IMG/VR virus record: IMGVR_UViG_3300042555_002928
Coordinates: 1 to 27,367 of that record
Direction: 5' to 3' (one strand)
DNA: 27,367 nt
Origin: a virus
Shown here in pieces: positions 7,440 to 14,586 of this stretch (positions within the stretch are counted from its first letter, which is position 1; each line of letters starts with the position of its first letter). A model generated the notes under the pieces. That model worked only from the letters and a program-made list of their open reading frames with translations. It had not been told where the DNA came from and ran no database searches. The position numbers and the translations under genes are program-made.

Positions 7440-8222
7440 GGTTCCTCCGTCCTGCGCGAGGGGCGCAGCGCTACCGGCCGCGAGAATCGCGACTAGGTCA
7501 TCAAGTGAGCCGACGCGGTCGGCGAGCCCTGCTCGCACCGCGCTTGCGCCCGCAAAGAGGGCGGCTTCTTGGCCACGCACGGCGTCGACGCTGAGCGGGC
7601 GATAGGTGGCGACGTGCGACGCGAAGACGGCCGCAAGCTCTTCGACACGGGCACGCACCGCAGCGCGTGCGCCGTCGGTGATGGCCATCGCGGGGTTGCC
7701 GTCGGTCTTGCGTGCGCCGCTCGCTACGAGCTCGATCGCGATGCCGTTGGCAGCGAGTGCCGCCGACTCATCGACCATCGTCTCGATGACACCAATCGAG
7801 CCAGCGATGCCAGCTTCAGGAATGGTGATCGTCTTGCCGATGCACGCGAGCGCGTAGCCCGCCGAAGCGCTCAATCCGTCGACGTAGGAGTGAACCTCAA
7901 CGCCTGCGGCATCACACGCTGCGCGAATCTCCTTCGCCGTGTCGAAGCATCCGGACACAAGTCCACCAGGCGAGTCGACCGCGAGCACGATGGCCTTCGG
8001 TCGCATCTCGAGCACCGAGAGCACGCGCGCCTTGATTGCGTCGTAGGAGTCGAAGCACCAATCGCCGTGGTGCATCAGCGGTCCTTGCACCGAGACCACG
8101 ACGACTTCGCCGCGCGTCTCGGCCGACGGTGCTTCTTCGACCACCGCAAAGAGCGCACCAAAGGCGCTGGGGGCGAGCGCAAGCGCGCCGCGTCCACGAG
8201 GCTCGAAGCGTTCGTGCTTCAT
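6843..8222 (-). CDS. Capsid maturation protease, S49/SppA-like, fused to scaffold
   Basis: A 459-aa protein from ATG 8220-8222 (MKHERFEPRGRGALAL), whose start overlaps the portal TGA. Residues about 35-250 are an S49 peptidase: AIVLAVDSPGG (77-87), GLSASAGYALAC with the likely nucleophile Ser120, GIAGSIGVI (138-146) and the SGARKTDGNPA segment where the catalytic Lys of the family lies. Residues 262-459 are a highly charged Lys/Glu-rich helical scaffold (MSEEEKARAALKAIVDDEK, then EEEEPDGDEKDGEKAE) ending in a beta-like tail. This is the Mu I/Z arrangement, where the protease and scaffold share one frame and the protease cleaves the scaffold after prohead assembly. Confidence 0.85.
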   Translation of the reverse strand: MKHERFEPRGRGALALAPSAFGALFAVVEEAPSAETRGEVVVVSVQGPLMHHGDWCFDSYDAIKARVLSVLEMRPKAIVLAVDSPGGLVSGCFDTAKEIRAACDAAGVEVHSYVDGLSASAGYALACIGKTITIPEAGIAGSIGVIETMVDESAALAANGIAIELVASGARKTDGNPAMAITDGARAAVRARVEELAAVFASHVATYRPLSVDAVRGQEAALFAGASAVRAGLADRVGSLDDLVAILAAGSAAPLAQDGGTMSEEEKARAALKAIVDDEKSDEKAKSRAKAALAAMEEEEPDGDEKDGEKAEHKEPDGDEASASTPGASLAHTSASLEARLRILEAERESDRKAAILKDRPDIGAETRAALAKLPLGQMKAIVATMPRRDVKPAASAVVPVTRGESEKGGDAIGAVAHDPAIDLAMGRARVTSTGVSVSADGRTITLGADVVTPPKKGV

Positions 8223-9556
8223 GCGGCCTCGCGCTTGATCGGGACAACGTTTCCAGGCGCGAGCGCGGGCGCTGCGTTCGCTGCGCGCGCAAGCGTCGGG
8301 ATGCCGAAGCGTGCGAGCAGCGTGGAGACGTCGATTTGAAGCGAGTGCGCAGCGAGGGCGGTGTCGAAGCTCTGAATCGCTTGCGCGATCATCTGCATCG
8401 CCGTGGCCTCGCTGCTCTTGTCCTTGGGCGGCGTGACATCCCACTCGACGACGATGCCGTCGTAGAGCGCTTCCTCGCCGAAGCGACGGATGAGCCACTG
8501 CGGCAGGCACTGCGTGTTCACCGTGTGCGCGAGCGTGTCGGCCGTCGCTTTGATGAGGTCGGCGCGAATGCTCTTGTGCACGTCAGCATTCGCGAAGCCG
8601 GTGCCTCCGTCCGTCGTGACCGTCTGGCCACAGATGGCGATGATGATCTCTTCGCTCTGCGCAGAGGCGGTTCGCTCAAAGGCCTCGTGCCCGCGGCCGT
8701 TGCTCTCGACGAGCTTCACATCCCAGCCAGGAGTGAGCGAGAAGACCGTGTTGATGCCCCACGCCATCACACGGCGGAAGAAGCCGTCACGCTGCTCTTC
8801 GGTGGAGCCGAGGGGGGCAACGGCAACGCGTGCTGGATTCGCCAGCTTTGCGAGCCAGTTGTCGAGGTGAAGGCCTGCGTGGTCCTTCCGGATGTAGGCG
8901 CGGCCTACCGCTCGCCAAAGGCCCCATTGCCACGGTGCATGGCGTCCACCCGGTGTGTGCAGGACCCAACGTCCGTCGCCAGGCGTGATCGGCAGCATCC
9001 CGATGATCGAGCGGTAGTACCAGCGATTTTCGCTCCACACGTAGAGCAGGAACTCGGGGTTGAGCCTGACGAACACGGGGTAATCGCGGCCGATCACCTC
9101 CTGAAACTCGCCAACGCCAACGCCCAAGAGCACGCCATCCGCGGCGAGCTTTTCGAGCTCACTCGGAGGAAGCATTTCGTCGAAGATGGAGCGCGCCTCT
9201 TCAACGCCAGACTCAATGGCCTGCACGTACTCAGCGCGGCCACGGAACTTCTTCGGCAGACGCACGAGGCCGCCTGTGCGCGTCGAGAGCGAGCCCGAGA
9301 CGATGCCGTCGCGCATCGCTGCACGCATGAGCTGCGCAGCAAGCGAGAGCTGCCCGCGGTCAGCCGCGTGCTCAGCGTCTTCGAGGTCTGCGAGGTACCA
9401 GCGCGTTCGCGTGGTCGGCAGTGGTGAGATTTGGCCACCGAAGCGTTCGCGGGCAGCGTCCACTGCGGAATCGCCCAACGACGGCAACGCCGCTGGGGGC
9501 GCCTGATAGGCGGAGATCCCGAGCAGCGCAGCAAGCGCGGTGACGATGCGGCTCAC
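8219..9556 (-). CDS. Portal protein (Mu gp29-like, DUF935 type)
   Basis: A 445-aa protein from GTG 9554-9556 (MSRIVTALAALLG). The dodecameric portal forms the DNA entry vertex. Typical DUF935 features are seen in order: LEDAEHAADRGQLSLAAQLMRAAMRDGIVSGSLSTR; WYYRSIIGMLPITPGDGRWVLH; 'GLWRAVGRAYIRKDHAGLHL'; 'WDVKLVESNGRGHEAFERTAS' then 'EIIIAICGQTVTTDGGTGFANADVHKSIR'; and a C-terminal proline-bearing helical region. It is a little shorter than Mu gp29. The gene overlaps the protease by ATGA and is separated from the terminase by five small genes. The start is a GTG inside a short duplication (TGACGATGCGG). Confidence 0.85.
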   Translation of the reverse strand: MSRIVTALAALLGISAYQAPPAALPSLGDSAVDAARERFGGQISPLPTTRTRWYLADLEDAEHAADRGQLSLAAQLMRAAMRDGIVSGSLSTRTGGLVRLPKKFRGRAEYVQAIESGVEEARSIFDEMLPPSELEKLAADGVLLGVGVGEFQEVIGRDYPVFVRLNPEFLLYVWSENRWYYRSIIGMLPITPGDGRWVLHTPGGRHAPWQWGLWRAVGRAYIRKDHAGLHLDNWLAKLANPARVAVAPLGSTEEQRDGFFRRVMAWGINTVFSLTPGWDVKLVESNGRGHEAFERTASAQSEEIIIAICGQTVTTDGGTGFANADVHKSIRADLIKATADTLAHTVNTQCLPQWLIRRFGEEALYDGIVVEWDVTPPKDKSSEATAMQMIAQAIQSFDTALAAHSLQIDVSTLLARFGIPTLARAANAAPALAPGNVVPIKREAA

Positions 9557-9571
9557 CCGCTGACGATGCGG
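9541..9571. repeat. Short direct repeat TGACGATGCGG x2 at portal start
   Basis: TGACGATGCGG occurs at 9541-9551 and again at 9561-9571, each followed by a CTCAC or CCTCAC. The first copy overlaps the portal GTG. It looks like a local duplication. No function is implied beyond possible effects on the portal translation start. Confidence 0.6.
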
Positions 9572-9595
9572 GCCTCACGTCACGCGAACACGCAA

Positions 9596-9808
9596 CTACC
9601 GACCGACACCCGCGCGGGCGTCAGGTGTCCATGCATCCTCGGGAATCCCATAGATTTCATGCAGTCGACGCCTTGCCTCCGGGCCTGGCTTCCCTTCGCC
9701 CGAAGCCCATCGAGACACGCGTCCCTTGTGGACGGCGCAGCGTGCCGCGACGAAGGTCTCGGTGGTGCGCTGAAGCACCGCGAGAAGGGCGCGACGACTT
9801 GGCGTCAT
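9596..9808 (-). CDS. Small XRE/Cro-like HTH protein
   Basis: A 70-aa protein from ATG 9806-9808 (MTPSRRALLAVLQRTTE). Residues about 8-50 read as a helix-turn-helix of the lambda-repressor class: TETFVAARCAVHKGRVSRWASGEGKPGPEARRRLHEIYGI, with the 'S/RW.sGe..P' turn typical of XRE folds. It probably binds DNA. Its location between terminase and portal rather than in the switch region is unusual; it may be a late regulator. The longer frame from 9865 overlaps the upstream gene and lacks support. The start overlaps the stop of the 124-aa gene (ATGA), so the pair are translationally coupled. Confidence 0.7.
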   Translation of the reverse strand: MTPSRRALLAVLQRTTETFVAARCAVHKGRVSRWASGEGKPGPEARRRLHEIYGIPEDAWTPDARAGVGR

Positions 9809-10179
9809 GCGCCCGTTCCCAGCCGGAGAACCATCATCGGGCTGCGGACTCCAAGCCGGTACCACAGCACGGCCGTGCGTCCCGCTGCAACCGCCTCACG
9901 AGCCATGTCCTCATGCTCGGGACCCGGTTCGTCCATGTTGTCCCCTGTCTCTCTGGAGATGTAGGCCGCGAACGCGGCAGCAAAGACAGCCCGCTCGTCC
10001 GCGGTGCGATTCTGGTGCTTCACGAACACAATCGCGATCTCTGGCTTCATTGCTTCGATCGCAGCGTTTTCCTGCTCGTCGGACAGGGTGATGCCTGTCG
10101 CATCGACCGCAGCGGCGAGCGCGCATTTCGCCCAGTGTGCTCGCTTCTCGTCGTGTTCGTGCAGTGATGTTTTCTTCAT
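9805..10179 (-). CDS. Hypothetical protein, 124 aa
   Basis: Not recognised. Start chosen at ATG 10177-10179 (MKKTSLHEHDEKRAHWAKCA); an upstream in-frame extension to 10299 runs into the preceding gene. The protein is mostly helical and acidic, with 'GITLSDEQENAAIEAMKPEIAIVFVKHQNR' and 'AVFAAAFAAYISRETGD', and ends in a short hydrophobic 'RSPMMVLRLGTGA'. There is no membrane segment or known motif. It lies in the five-gene insert between terminase and portal, so a packaging or regulatory role is possible but unproven. Confidence 0.6.
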   Translation of the reverse strand: MKKTSLHEHDEKRAHWAKCALAAAVDATGITLSDEQENAAIEAMKPEIAIVFVKHQNRTADERAVFAAAFAAYISRETGDNMDEPGPEHEDMAREAVAAGRTAVLWYRLGVRSPMMVLRLGTGA

Positions 10180-10218
10180 CTTGAAACCGTGGAACACGAG
10201 GCGTCTCAGGGCGCGAAC

Positions 10219-10245
10219 AATGTCACTCTTGCCGAGAGTGACATT
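10219..10245. repeat. 10-bp inverted repeat at the end of the 88-aa gene
   Basis: AATGTCACTC (10219-10228) and GAGTGACATT (10236-10245) are perfect arms separated by seven bases, straddling the TGA of the 88-aa gene. As RNA it makes a ten-base-pair hairpin; as DNA it could be an operator. No T tract follows on the minus strand, so a classical terminator is not supported. Confidence 0.6.
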
Positions 10246-10489
10246 TGGCTTGCGGAACTCGCGGAGCCTTTGGAGAGGCGAGGGCGGAAATGGTTTCAAT
10301 CATGCGCTGGTTGGTCGGGGGGCCTTCAGCGGTCCACTTCTCCATCGCGTCTCGGATGCGATGAGCCGACAGACTGCGGACCGAAGAGGGGTCCTTCAGG
10401 AAGTTGTCCAGGGTACGAGGGTCAACTCTCGCAACGAGTGCAAGTGTGCGCTTTGTTGTTGGGTCAAGCTGCGGCGATGTTGTGTTCAT
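10223..10489 (-). CDS. Hypothetical HTH-like protein, 88 aa
   Basis: Not assigned. ATG 10487-10489 (MNTTSPQLDPTTKRTLALVA) has AGGA eight to nine bases upstream. Residues about 14-55, LALVARVDPRTLDNFLKDPSSVRSLSAHRIRDAMEKW, resemble the helix-turn-helix of LacI/XRE-type regulators, where 'vs..Tv..fl...s..v...t..ri..a...l' is expected. It probably binds DNA. The final codons lie within a perfect ten-base inverted repeat, which could be its own operator. It is part of the small-gene insert between terminase and portal. Confidence 0.55.
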   Translation of the reverse strand: MNTTSPQLDPTTKRTLALVARVDPRTLDNFLKDPSSVRSLSAHRIRDAMEKWTAEGPPTNQRMIETISALASPKAPRVPQAKCHSRQE

Positions 10490-10562
10490 TTTGAAATCCT
10501 GCGAGGTCCTTTGGAGGCGTGCCCGGGATCTACTTCCCGCTCATCGCGAAGCCAGACATGTC

Positions 10563-10775
10563 TCACTCAGGCGCCGAGTGAGACGCATGACACCCGATCG
10601 CGTTGCTTCCCCTCAGAAGCGCGAGGTTGTTCTCAATGCCCCATGCGCGAAGCTCCGCGCGCCATGTTGGATCGTGCTGCATTGCGCGACGGTGCGCACG
10701 GTTGAGTCTCACGCGGAAGCGGCGCGTCGCGCGTCGTGAGCGATGCCTGATCGGCGTGTAGTTCAGAATGGCCAT
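10563..10775 (-). CDS. Small basic protein, 70 aa
   Basis: Not recognised. From ATG 10773-10775 (MAILNYTPIRHRSRRATRRF), overlapping the stop of the 80-aa gene as TAATG. It is very Arg-rich in the first 40 residues (RHRSRRATRRFRVRLNRAHRRAMQ), so a nucleic-acid-binding role is plausible. Tight coupling to the 80-aa gene supports it being real even though it is short. Confidence 0.5.
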   Translation of the reverse strand: MAILNYTPIRHRSRRATRRFRVRLNRAHRRAMQHDPTWRAELRAWGIENNLALLRGSNAIGCHASHSAPE

Positions 10776-11017
10776 TAGTCGTTCTCCAGTTCCGCGAGGA
10801 GCGCAGGGGCATTGACGCTAAATCCGGTCGCGCGAATCTCTTCGACGACGTCCATGAACGGCGGAAAACAGTCGGCTTCCCGGTCGTGCTCTCTGCCAAC
10901 GGCGATGCCCTCCAACGCGTCGTCGAGGCTCGCGGGGTCGAGATTGAGCGATTCCACGAAGGCGATGAACTCGGCACCGCTGACGCAGGGAACCACTTTC
11001 GTGCGCTTGGTCGTCAT
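10775..11017 (-). CDS. Hypothetical acidic protein, 80 aa
   Basis: Not recognised. ATG 11015-11017 (MTTKRTKVVPCVSGAEF) has GGAGGT seven bases upstream; that ribosome binding site overlaps the terminase TAG, which strongly supports this start over the frame from 11287. The sequence is acidic (FVESLNLDPASLDDALEGIAVGREHD; FPPFMDVVEEIRATGF) and has no catalytic motif. It sits directly behind the large terminase, so it may assist packaging. Confidence 0.6.
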   Translation of the reverse strand: MTTKRTKVVPCVSGAEFIAFVESLNLDPASLDDALEGIAVGREHDREADCFPPFMDVVEEIRATGFSVNAPALLAELEND

Positions 11018-11019
11018 CG

Positions 11020-12768
11020 CTACCTCCATGCGCTCTCGGCATCGTAGGGGTCCATTGCTTGCTCGCTCTCGTCGTGCTGCGCGTGCACATGGGCCACGTG
11101 CCCGGTCGCCGTCGTCATCCGCTGCGTTGGCGCGGGCGCATCGGGACGCGCGAAGCCAGGCCGCAGCCACGCAGGCTCCCACACCGACAAAGCAAGCGCG
11201 TCGTAGCGGTCGGGCGAGCGGTCGAGCAGCTTGCGAATCTCGTCCTTCGGCGTGACCTTCTGACGCTCGCGCGAGTCCACAACCCACCGCAGCGTGTGCA
11301 GCTCAGCCGCAAGTTTGGTGTCTTCGGGGATGGCGCCTCCTTCGCGCATCCACGTCTCGACAGCAACAGCGAGCTCGTCGCGCACGGTGCCGTATCGGTC
11401 GGGCTGGCGCACGGCCTTCTCGCCGCTTCGCACGCCAAGCAACAGGAACGGAGGCTCGGCGCCCACGGACTCATACGAGCCGAGGTGCGAACGAAGGGTG
11501 CCGTAGAGCTCGGCGCCGATCGATCCGCTGCGGTCGATGACGACGACGGGCCGCGTGTCCTTCGCGCGGTCTTCCGGCTCTTCCAGGTCCGCGATGAGCC
11601 CGAGGATTTGCACCTGATGCGCGTCGGCGGTGAGGCCTCGCATCGTGAGCAGCCGAAGCACCTGGAGCCCGCGGCGCGCGCAGATGGCGGTCTCGTCGCC
11701 CGTGCCCGTTGGGCCTGCGGGGTCGACGCCTACAAAGAGCCGGCCGCGGAACTTCCGGTCTGCGGCAAGCTCCATCTCGATCTCGTGCCACCGCTGCTCA
11801 GCGCTCACGATTGCGTGCACCGAGAAGATGCACCCGTCTTCGCTCTCGGCGTGCTCGCCCTTCACGCGGATGAGGTACTGCGGCGAGGTCTCGCCCCACT
11901 CGAGCTTCTTCTCTTCAATCCAATCGCGCTCAGCGAGGCCAGGCACAAGGCACTGACCTGTGATTGCGTTCGGCGTCTCCTCGCTTGAGACCGTGATCGT
12001 CTTGTAGAGATGCTTCTTCTTCGTGAACGCTTCGTAGTGCTCGCCGCTCGTTCGCGTTGGATTGCCGATGAGGAGGATGGAGGCACCGCCCGCCCTGTTT
12101 CCTTCAATCGCTTCGTAGATGACATCGGGCACGCCTGACGCCTCGTCGACGATGTAGAGCAAGTGCTTGCCCGATACACCAGCGACGGCCTCGGCCTCGC
12201 GCGCAGTGAAGCCAGTGATCTCGCGGAAGTCATCGCTTTTGAGCCCGGTGCGTGCGAGCTCGCCGCAGACAACGTGCACATCGTCGACGATGATCGTCGA
12301 GTGTGGGCACGGCCGCGGAATGCGGCGCCCGTCAGGGTCGGCCGCGATGCACACCAGGCAACGACCCGAGCGAGCAAGACGCATGCGCAGTTCGCGCCAC
12401 AGAATCGCATCCACCTGGCGCGATGTCGTCGACGTCATGACGACGCGGGCGTCGGGGTAGCTGGCCCAATACCAAAGCGCGAGAGCGGCCGCGCACGAGC
12501 TCTTGCCGATCTTGTGACCCGAGCGCACCGCGACGCGTCGGTTGTCTCGCACCGCTTCGAGGATTTCGATCTGCTTGGCCCACGGCAAGAACCCGAGCAC
12601 CTCGCGACAGAACGCTGCCGGGTCGTCGCGGAAGCGAGTCGATGGGAAGATGATGCGGGACTCGGCCGACACCATCGCAAGCAGCGCTTGCGCGAGGTCA
12701 TCGGCAAACGTCACGGACTGCGCCGCGGCCCTCCGCTTCGCAACCTCGGTGGAGCGAGACGCGGTCAT
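11020..12768 (-). CDS. terL: Terminase large subunit
   Basis: A 582-aa DNA-packaging motor from ATG 12766-12768 (MTASRSTEVAKRRAAA). ATPase domain: PWAKQIEILEAVRDNRRVAVRSGHKIGKS with Walker A at about 83-90, LLYIVDEAS Walker B at 203-211, and the coupling motif LLIGNPTRT at 232-240. Nuclease domain: VGVDPAGPTGTGDET with Asp349, VVVIDRSG with Asp412, and the late DRYDALALSVW with a third acidic position. A Cys-bearing insertion (RCLVC...PRPCPHS, about 136-156) lies in the ATPase domain and may bind metal. The start overlaps the small-subunit stop by ATGA. The 45-residue upstream extension from 12861 is rejected. Confidence 0.92.
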   Translation of the reverse strand: MTASRSTEVAKRRAAAQSVTFADDLAQALLAMVSAESRIIFPSTRFRDDPAAFCREVLGFLPWAKQIEILEAVRDNRRVAVRSGHKIGKSSCAAALALWYWASYPDARVVMTSTTSRQVDAILWRELRMRLARSGRCLVCIAADPDGRRIPRPCPHSTIIVDDVHVVCGELARTGLKSDDFREITGFTAREAEAVAGVSGKHLLYIVDEASGVPDVIYEAIEGNRAGGASILLIGNPTRTSGEHYEAFTKKKHLYKTITVSSEETPNAITGQCLVPGLAERDWIEEKKLEWGETSPQYLIRVKGEHAESEDGCIFSVHAIVSAEQRWHEIEMELAADRKFRGRLFVGVDPAGPTGTGDETAICARRGLQVLRLLTMRGLTADAHQVQILGLIADLEEPEDRAKDTRPVVVIDRSGSIGAELYGTLRSHLGSYESVGAEPPFLLLGVRSGEKAVRQPDRYGTVRDELAVAVETWMREGGAIPEDTKLAAELHTLRWVVDSRERQKVTPKDEIRKLLDRSPDRYDALALSVWEPAWLRPGFARPDAPAPTQRMTTATGHVAHVHAQHDESEQAMDPYDAESAWR

Positions 12769-13412
12769 GCATTCGCCTGCTGAAGCGCATCGGCCACAGC
12801 TCGAGCGGCATCGGGGAAGGGCCGGAGGGCGTCGAGCATCGTGGCCCGTAGCCGTTTCCACGACGCGTGCTTCGTGATCGCCGCAGCTTCAAAGAGTGCA
12901 TCTTGCGCCTCGATGCGCGCCTTCAGCGCGAGCGCCTTCGTCTTCGTGTCGCGAATGCGAGCGAGCTCGGACGGCAAGATGTCGCCCTCGGCATCAGCAT
13001 CGAGGTCACCGAGCAACTGCGTGACCTCATCGAGGGTCGACGGGCGCCCCGATAACGTGACCGGCGGAAGCGGAGCCGAGGGCAACGGGGCCTTTGCCGG
13101 ACGCGGTGACGGTCGGTCGACCGGCGTGCGCTCCCACGATTGCGCCGGAATGGCCGTCGCTCGCTCGATGGCCGCGCGCATCTCCGGGCCGGGGGTCTTC
13201 TGCCCGGTGCGCCAGTAGTTGACCGTCTGCCGAGACACGCCGATGCGCTCGGCCAGTTCGCCGGCTGAATGCGTCAGCGCCCGAAGCTGCCGTTGCCCTT
13301 CTGACTGCGGAGGTGACGCGGCAGGTGTCACAGGTGTCGCGGGTGCAGGTGACACCCCGTCGTCGTCCGGAGAGGCGTCCGCAGGTGCTCTCGTGCCTAC
13401 ATCACGCGCCAT
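12765..13412 (-). CDS. Terminase small subunit-like protein with HTH
   Basis: A 215-aa protein from ATG 13410-13412 (MARDVGTRAPADASPDD), with GGAGG eight bases upstream. After a disordered Pro/Ala/Asp N-terminus, residues about 46-75 form a clear helix-turn-helix, GELAERIGVSRQTVNYWRTGQKTPGP. A Pro-rich linker follows, then long charged helices (ELARIRDTKTKALALKARIEAQDALFEAAAITKH). DNA-binding N-terminus, helical oligomerisation part and position just before TerL define a small terminase that recognises the packaging site. A generic HTH regulator is the alternative. An in-frame ATG at 13484 is possible but has no better ribosome binding site. Confidence 0.7.
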   Translation of the reverse strand: MARDVGTRAPADASPDDDGVSPAPATPVTPAASPPQSEGQRQLRALTHSAGELAERIGVSRQTVNYWRTGQKTPGPEMRAAIERATAIPAQSWERTPVDRPSPRPAKAPLPSAPLPPVTLSGRPSTLDEVTQLLGDLDADAEGDILPSELARIRDTKTKALALKARIEAQDALFEAAAITKHASWKRLRATMLDALRPFPDAARAVADALQQANA

Positions 13413-13544
13413 GCTGACACCCTCCCGATCGCGTGGAAGTTGGCCGGAGTATTTTCTCGCCGCCCACGGTACCTGGACTCCCATGCACTGTAGGACCGGG
13501 GGGTATAGCGATTGCCGCCACCAGATGCCCCTGTGTGCCCCTGG
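13413..13544 (-). promoter_or_regulatory. 132-bp gap upstream of the terminase genes
   Basis: This is the largest gap in the leftward polycistron before the structural genes. It contains a direct repeat GGGGCA-CACA-GGGGCA, a TATACC hexamer and an AT-containing GAAAATACTCC stretch (minus strand). It is a reasonable place for a late promoter or packaging site, but I could not identify a convincing -35/-10 pair. Confidence 0.35.
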
Positions 13545-13763
13545 TCATCGCCCAACCTCGTCACCAACGGTCACGGTCATCACGTCGCCACTCAGACGAA
13601 TCTCGATGCCGTCCTGACGCTCCAGTTCCGTGACCGGAATAGAGACCGTGCCCCCGTCAGCCGCGTGACGATTCACGAGCCACGAGATGACGCGGGCCTG
13701 CTGACGAATCATCTCGGCCTTCGACATGTGCTTGAAGTCGCCCGTTCGCTTGTCGATGCTCAT
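13545..13763 (-). CDS. Hypothetical protein, 72 aa
   Basis: Not recognised. From ATG 13761-13763 (MSIDKRTGDFKHMSKAEM), with the HNH gene's TGA overlapping this ATG. N-terminal half helical (MSKAEMIRQQARVISWLVNRHA), C-terminal half short beta strands (GTVSIPVTELE; GIEIRLSGDVMTVTVGDE). A small DNA-binding or structural accessory protein is possible; nothing more can be said. The longer frame from 13817 lies inside the HNH gene. Confidence 0.6.
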   Translation of the reverse strand: MSIDKRTGDFKHMSKAEMIRQQARVISWLVNRHAADGGTVSIPVTELERQDGIEIRLSGDVMTVTVGDEVGR

Positions 13764-14131
13764 GGAGCCCCCACGCTGCGCATGGTGTCCGGAAGACATG
13801 CGACGCGTTCGCGCCACAATCTGCCCGGCTCTCCTCTCGTTGGGCCAAGCGCCTTCCAGGTTCGCCCGCGCTCAGAGTTGAGCCAGCGGACAAACGTTTT
13901 CGCATCGATGTTCCCCTTCGCTTGGTTGCACGGGTGGCAACAAGCGACGACGTTCGCGGCGCTGCGCTCTCCTCCCATCGAGATGGGGACGACGTGGTCA
14001 ATCGTCATCTCACGGGAGCTTTTGGAGTCCGCGCAATACGTACACGTCACGACGCCATCGACGCCTGCGAGTATTCGTGCGCGCCTACGCGTCTCGCTGT
14101 TTTGGTTTTTCTGGCCTCTCCCTCCACTCAT
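13760..14131 (-). CDS. HNH endonuclease
   Basis: A 123-aa protein from ATG 14129-14131 (MSGGRGQKNQNSETRRR). The HNH fold is clear: C30-x2-C33 (TCTYCADS), the catalytic IDHVVPISMGG with Asp45-His46, Asn60 in the second part, then CCHPCN with C65 and C68 completing a zinc site, and NQAKGN. HNH genes adjacent to terminase are common in phages, and the nuclease often supports cos cleavage or packaging. It overlaps both neighbours by four bases. The upstream extension to 14206 is unsupported. Confidence 0.85.
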   Translation of the reverse strand: MSGGRGQKNQNSETRRRARILAGVDGVVTCTYCADSKSSREMTIDHVVPISMGGERSAANVVACCHPCNQAKGNIDAKTFVRWLNSERGRTWKALGPTRGEPGRLWRERVACLPDTMRSVGAP

Positions 14132-14586
14132 GGCCTGACCTCCACCTTCCGAAACGTCAGCCCCAACGCCGCCAGCGCTTCCCCCAGCGTGAACCTTCGC
14201 CCGCACCGGTCGGCCTCATCGCGCGAATCCGTTCCACTGGCCGCATGCCACGTGATGAACCCACCACGCCCGCGTCGCTTGAGCACGTCGAGCAAGGTTC
14301 CGTTGAGCCGGAGCAGCTCACCCGCCTCGAGCAGATGCGAGAGTTCAACATCGCGAATCGTCGACGCCGCATGCCACAACCGCTCATCGTTCGTGACGTA
14401 CAGAGGCGCCTTCGTCGCCGTCTCCAGCGTCCACCGCCAGCACAGCGGAAAGCTCGTGATGCCATCCTTCAGCGGCCACACACCGAGAGCGTGACGCCAT
14501 GGGCTCGTGAGCTGCTCGTTGGGGTCGCACTCCTGCCACTGCCGGAGGCCTTCGACGGTGCCGCGGATGTCGTAGGCCGCGCTCAT
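14128..14586 (-). CDS. Hypothetical protein, 152 aa
   Basis: Not recognised. ATG 14584-14586 (MSAAYDIRGTVEGLRQWQEC) overlaps the helicase-loader stop. The sequence has aromatic and Trp-rich stretches (SPWRHALGVWPLKDGITSFPLCWRWTLETA) and later DVELSHLLEAGELLRLNGTLLDVLKRRGRGGF. No known catalytic motif. Between a replication protein and the HNH/terminase block; could belong to either module. Confidence 0.65.
   Translation of the reverse strand: MSAAYDIRGTVEGLRQWQECDPNEQLTSPWRHALGVWPLKDGITSFPLCWRWTLETATKAPLYVTNDERLWHAASTIRDVELSHLLEAGELLRLNGTLLDVLKRRGRGGFITWHAASGTDSRDEADRCGRRFTLGEALAALGLTFRKVEVRP

Noticed and set aside
8036-9427. 463-codon plus-strand frame opposite protease and portal
   Set aside because: It spans two clear minus-strand genes and no domain is visible.
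10180-10299. N-terminal extension of the 124-aa gene up to 10299
   Set aside because: It lies inside the 88-aa gene and the inverted repeat; the ATG at 10179 is preferred.
12769-12861. Long N-terminal extension of the large terminase from 12861
   Set aside because: It overlaps the small terminase by almost 100 bases; the ATG at 12768 gives the ATGA overlap used throughout.
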